From contig CAZTII010000067.1 in NCBI GenBank assembly GCA_964613305.1, positions 1 through 9,348 on the forward strand: a stretch of 9,348 nucleotides of DNA. Direction: 5' to 3'. The position numbers and the translations under genes were made by a program. A model generated the notes under the pieces. The model had not been told where the DNA came from, searched no databases, and saw only the letters and a list, made by a program, of their open reading frames with translations. Within the stretch, counting starts at the first letter, position 1. Every line of letters starts with the position of its first letter. This document shows positions 6,610 to 9,348 of the stretch, piece by piece. Source of the stretch: CAZTII01 sp964613305 (GTDB lineage Bacteria; Bacillota_I; Bacilli_A; Erysipelotrichales; Erysipelotrichaceae).

Positions 6610-6981
6610 ATGAGAATTGATATTAAATAGGTAGCTGAAGAAGCAAATGTTTCGGTTGCGACAGTGTCTCGGGTACTAAATAACAGCCCGCGTGTTACTC
6701 CGAAAACAACTCAATTAGTTAAAGATACGATTGATAAATTAGGTTATAGCCCTAATATAAATGCTAAAAAGTTACGAGAAAATAATAGTCGGACTATTTT
6801 AGTCGTAGTTCCAGATTTAGTGAATCCAATTTACGGAATTATGATTAATAGTATTATGCAAACTTTACAACAGTTCACATATAGTGTCAGTATTTATTTA
6901 AATACAGATCGAAAAAAAATGCTGATGAATATTTAGATTTACTACAATTTAAGAATGTATTAATAAAATGGTATCATAGAT
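6610..6981 (+). pseudogene. LacI-family transcriptional regulator, N-terminal part, broken
   Basis: ATG 6610 has a good ribosome site and begins MRIDIK, then TAG at 6628-6630 at codon 7, where the family has an acidic residue (IKDVA). The same frame continues VAEEANVSVATVSRVLNNSP, the complete LacI helix-turn-helix and hinge (SPRVTPKTT...LGYSPNINAKKLR), then the start of the effector domain (TILVVVPDLVNPIYGIMI). At the A8 run 6912-6919 the frame fails and stops (MLMNI*); adding one base restores NADEYLDLLQFKNV. A further shift around 6960-6966 gives NGIID (6967-6981), the usual next strand (DGII). Everything after that is missing: about 110 of some 330 residues remain. A restart at an internal codon could make at most a DNA-binding fragment. 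The former target genes are unknown; none of the neighbours is a sugar gene. Confidence 0.88.
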
Positions 6982-7041
6982 ATGGCGTTATTTACACTTT
7001 TTAGATGTCAACAATTAGTGCCTATCTATGGTACCATTTTA
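6964..7041. repeat. Long imperfect inverted repeat (22-bp stem, 33-nt loop) at a gene junction
   Basis: The arms 6964-6986 and 7020-7041 pair over 22 positions with one G-U pair (T6974:G7031) and one bulged T (6983); the loop is 6987-7019. The left arm reads in frame as LacI codons (NGIID). The right arm is therefore an inverted copy lying just before recognisable ABC-2 permease sequence. No T tract follows on either strand, so it does not act as an ordinary terminator. Confidence 0.8.
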
Positions 7042-7569
7042 ATTGTTACTTTTTCGCCGATAATCGCTTTAATGTTTTCTTCTTATCCATTTTTAGTTGG
7101 TGAGGAATCTGGTATTGATCCACTGTATAGAATAGTTAATATACCTGTTAAAGACGTTGTGAAAGGAAGATATTTAACATCGTTTGTATTTATTTTATGT
7201 TCTTTGTTAGTAGGTAGTCTGTTGGCTACTCTTGCATCATTTATGTTTCCGGTGGATGGATTTATAAAAGATTTATTTTTATCATCTATTTCTACTTTTT
7301 TAATGATTAGTTTTATTGTATTTATCCAGTATCCTTTCTTTTTTAAATATGGTTATGCTAAGGGAAAGATGATATCGACGATACCATTTCTTCTTATTGG
7401 TATTACTACAATAATTTCTGACTATTTTAGTGATTCGTTACGAAAAATAATGTTTATGATGATGGAAAATACAACAATGACTTTTACTGTTGTACTAATA
7501 GTATGTAGTATAGTAGCTTTTAATTCCTATTGGCTTTCAACTAAAATATATGCTAAAAAAGATTTTTAA
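6982..7569 (+). CDS. ABC-2 type permease, probably 5'-truncated
   Basis: A 195-residue open frame with five hydrophobic segments (about 17-39, 65-88, 97-120, 130-147, 165-186). It has the loop EESGIDPLYRIVNIPVKDVV typical of small ABC-2 family permeases that work with a separate ATPase, often for lantibiotic or peptide export or immunity. Relatives carry about 40-60 more residues with the first membrane helix before the segment corresponding to residues 20-40 here. ATG 6982 has no Shine-Dalgarno sequence and sits inside the stem of the inverted repeat. The first 18 or so residues (MALFTLFRCQQLVP...) look like junction sequence, not family sequence. Later in-frame starts are GTG 7018 and ATG 7072, also without clear ribosome sites. 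No ATPase gene is adjacent. The rest of the frame has no stops, so decay is recent or a shorter product is still made. I judge it likely non-functional. Confidence 0.6.
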   Translation: MALFTLFRCQQLVPIYGTILIVTFSPIIALMFSSYPFLVGEESGIDPLYRIVNIPVKDVVKGRYLTSFVFILCSLLVGSLLATLASFMFPVDGFIKDLFLSSISTFLMISFIVFIQYPFFFKYGYAKGKMISTIPFLLIGITTIISDYFSDSLRKIMFMMMENTTMTFTVVLIVCSIVAFNSYWLSTKIYAKKDF

Positions 7570-7638
7570 TTAAATTGCTTGTTTAAGTTAAAATTGGTAG
7601 TTTATCTACTCAAATATTAGAGTGAAAATTGATGAATA

Positions 7639-7672
7639 AAAAATCGATACTATATGTCAAGTATCGATTTTT
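7639..7672. terminator. Bidirectional terminator overlapping the kinase 3' end
   Basis: A perfect 13-bp stem (7639-7651 with 7660-7672) around an 8-nt loop ATATGTCA, flanked by T-rich sequence on both strands. It serves the convergent plus-strand permease and minus-strand kinase. The last seven sense codons and the stop of the kinase lie within the stem-loop. Confidence 0.88.
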
Positions 7673-9113
7673 CTATCTTATTAAAAACAAATGTAAATGT
7701 AGAACCAACATTTTTTGTGCTTTCTACGATAATATCAATATTGTGCCTATTGGCGATTTGTTTTGCGATTGCTAAACCAAGGCCAGTGCCACATTTGTTG
7801 GATTCATCTCGTGAATGATGAAATTTTTCAAAAATTGTTGGTATCAATGCTTCATCAATTCCTTGACCATTGTCATGGATACTGAGTTTATTGTCTTGCA
7901 TTATTACATCAATAACACTATTTTCGTTGGAAAATTTTATCGCATTGGTCAAGACGACTAGAATCATTTGACGAACTCTACCATAATCTCCGTATATTAT
8001 TTTATCTTCTTTATCGAATTGTTTTTGAATGGTGATGTTCTTATTTTTAGCGATGTGTTGTCCGCTACGAATCGCATCATCAATGACAGATTGAAGGGAT
8101 AAAGGTGCATTATCAATGGTGAAGTCGACATTTTGAAGTTTCGATAAATCTAATAAATCACCAATTAATCGTTGTAAAAATTTTGCTTCATTGAGCATTT
8201 GAACATGATATTCATCAATCATGTCTGGATCGACAACTACTTTATCGACTATTGCTTCTAAGGAGCCACGCATTACTGTTACTGGTGTGCGCAATTCGTG
8301 AGAAATATTGGCGATAAAATCTTGTCTCATTTTTTCTAGTCGATGGGAGTTTTTACTAGCTTCATCGAGTTTTTCAGCTAATATATCGATGGTAGTAGCT
8401 AGTTCACCAATTTCATCGTGTTGGGTAATGTTTGTTTTTTTATCGTACGTTCCTTCAGCTAATTCAGCCGCCGTTGTTTTCATTTTTGTTAGTGGCTCTG
8501 TAAAGGAAAAGGAAAATAAAATGGATAGTAGTAGTCCTACTACAAACGCGATTGTAATACTAATCGCAAGAATGATGACTCCTTGATCAATCGCATCAGT
8601 TGTGTCAATAACTGGTGAGTGTAGTAAAATAGCACCAATAATTGTTCCATTACTACTTATGATTGGAACCCCAATTGTTAATGTTGCTTCGTTTAAAATT
8701 TCACTAAAGCCTCTGCTTGTTACAACTTGATTAGTAAATACTTTTGAAATTAGTTTTTCAGCATTTTCAGGTAGAGTGGCAACCGTATATTTATTTGTTT
8801 TAATTCCAACTCCTTTTTCAAAAGTGATGAGATTTAACTCTTTGTCAATAATCCATACATCGGATCCAACAATATCTTTTGAAAAACGAATATAAGCACC
8901 ATATCCACTACCTGCTTCAACTTCTTGGTTTTCAAAATAGGGGGCAATATTGCTGGCGATAATTGTTGCTCTTTTTTCTAGTTCTGATTGATGAATTTCA
9001 AAGGTATGATTTCTAAAAAGAATCATAAAAACACTACCGATGACGGTTGCGAATACTAATAAAGCAATGGAAAAATACAATGTTAAACGAAAAGCAATTT
9101 TATTTTTGATCAT
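7650..9113 (-). CDS. Membrane sensor histidine kinase (HAMP-HisKA-HATPase_c)
   Basis: A 487-aa sensor of a two-component system. In order: membrane helix about 10-32; an extracytoplasmic sensor region about 33-175, with IIDKELNLITF and VPIISSNGTIIGAIL suggesting a PAS/Cache-like fold; helix about 178-202; HAMP about 203-256; HisKA with ANISHELRTP, phosphoacceptor H272; N-box N390 in NAIKFS; DNGQGI at 414-419; FEKFHH; and the G2 box GTGLGL at 442-447. All catalytic motifs are intact. ATG at complement 9111-9113 is preferred over the upstream TTG (9128) because GAGGAAG lies 6 nt before it. It overlaps the 3' end of the response regulator reading frame by 14 nt, the usual coupled order. The signal is unknown; the PhoR/ResE/WalK-like layout is too general to decide. 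Its cognate regulator is broken (see 9100-9348). Confidence 0.95.
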   Translation of the reverse strand: MIKNKIAFRLTLYFSIALLVFATVIGSVFMILFRNHTFEIHQSELEKRATIIASNIAPYFENQEVEAGSGYGAYIRFSKDIVGSDVWIIDKELNLITFEKGVGIKTNKYTVATLPENAEKLISKVFTNQVVTSRGFSEILNEATLTIGVPIISSNGTIIGAILLHSPVIDTTDAIDQGVIILAISITIAFVVGLLLSILFSFSFTEPLTKMKTTAAELAEGTYDKKTNITQHDEIGELATTIDILAEKLDEASKNSHRLEKMRQDFIANISHELRTPVTVMRGSLEAIVDKVVVDPDMIDEYHVQMLNEAKFLQRLIGDLLDLSKLQNVDFTIDNAPLSLQSVIDDAIRSGQHIAKNKNITIQKQFDKEDKIIYGDYGRVRQMILVVLTNAIKFSNENSVIDVIMQDNKLSIHDNGQGIDEALIPTIFEKFHHSRDESNKCGTGLGLAIAKQIANRHNIDIIVESTKNVGSTFTFVFNKIEKSILDI

Positions 9114-9348
9114 GTTGAACTTCCTCAAATTTATAACCTACTCCCCATATTGTTTTTATGTCTCACTGTGGATGAGGGTGTTCATCTATTTTAGCTCGTA
9201 AACGTTTAATGTGACTATCTACAGTGCGCGTATCACCGTAATAATCATATCCCCATAATGAGTTTAAAAGGTTATCTCTTGAAAATACTTTGTTTTTATT
9301 GCCGAAGGTAAATACCACGTGCTATGCGCGTGGTAATAGACTTTTAGA
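9100..9348 (-). pseudogene. OmpR/PhoB-family response regulator, C-terminal domain, with two nonsense codons
   Basis: The minus-strand frame reads the winged-helix output domain: LLPRA*HVVFTFG, then KVFSRDNLLNSLWGYDYYGD, TRTVDSHIKRLRAKIDEHP, HPQ*DIKTIWGVGYKFEE and a natural TAA (9100-9102). TAG at complement 9322-9324 stands where relatives have Tyr/Phe in LTPREYELL. TGA at complement 9163-9165 stands where many relatives have Trp in the segment before IKTVWGVGYKF. Both lie in one continuous frame (53 codons apart), so they are point nonsense changes, not frameshifts. The TAG would remove nearly all of the DNA-binding domain. The receiver domain lies outside the window, so a free receiver protein could still be made. 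The reading frame overlaps the kinase start by 14 nt. Confidence 0.87.

Noticed and set aside
8308..8586. Plus-strand open frame inside the kinase gene
   Set aside because: Antisense shadow of HAMP/HisKA coding sequence without a start signal.
9163..9165. TGA read as tryptophan (alternative genetic code)
   Set aside because: It falls at a likely Trp, but Trp is TGG throughout the window, TGA ends the nucleotidyltransferase and lipoprotein genes at natural lengths, and the same regulator also has a TAG.
9313..9335. Hairpin TACCACG...CGTGGTA as a terminator or operator
   Set aside because: It lies inside the response regulator reading frame, lacks a T tract, and the codons align with the family (LLPRA then HVVFTFG), so it is most simply coding sequence.
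1..9348. CRISPR array, tRNA, rRNA or complete insertion sequence
   Set aside because: No regularly spaced direct repeats, no cloverleaf or rRNA-like stretch and no transposase reading frame were seen on either strand.

Overview
The window is AT-rich (roughly one-third GC by eye) and looks like a chromosomal stretch from a low-GC Gram-positive bacterium (Bacillota). The evidence is Bacillus-type ribosome binding sites, a lipoprotein-anchored OpuC-type osmoprotectant transporter, a CcpA-like cre site, a LacI-type regulator and an OmpR/HisKA pair. The genetic code is standard: tryptophans are TGG and all three stop codons end genes. I cannot name the genus. The locus shows active gene decay: four recognisable genes carry nonsense codons, indels or truncation, next to fully intact operons.

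Layout. 1-478 is the broken 3' part of a phosphonate-type ABC permease (phnE), closed by a terminator at 501-530. 704-1324 is an intact stand-alone nucleotidyltransferase. 1325-1847 has no convincing gene; it holds short hydrophobic reading-frame fragments, a perfect 10-bp inverted repeat and a near-consensus cre site. 1848-2513 is an intact deoC (deoxyribose-phosphate aldolase) without the usual deoxynucleoside partners. 2688-6332 is the centrepiece: a complete four-gene OpuC/OpuB-like transporter operon (ATPase with tandem CBS domains, permease, lipoprotein, permease). It has a good promoter, a short leader ending in an intrinsic terminator (a likely attenuator), and a final terminator.

6333-7569 is a graveyard. 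It has a frameshifted unidentified relic, a LacI regulator with a stop at codon 7 and a homopolymer frameshift, a 22-bp imperfect inverted repeat at the breakpoint, and an ABC-2 type permease without its natural N-terminus. On the minus strand, 7650-9113 is an intact sensor histidine kinase. The response regulator gene upstream of it (9100-9348, running off the window) has two in-frame stops in its DNA-binding domain, so the kinase appears to have lost its cognate output.

Together, uptake of compatible solutes and deoxyribose-phosphate catabolism seem to be kept, while regulators (LacI, OmpR type) and phosphonate uptake are being lost. No complete novel multi-gene system is evident. The least explained elements are the opu leader, the inverted repeat at the LacI/permease junction, and the orphaned kinase.
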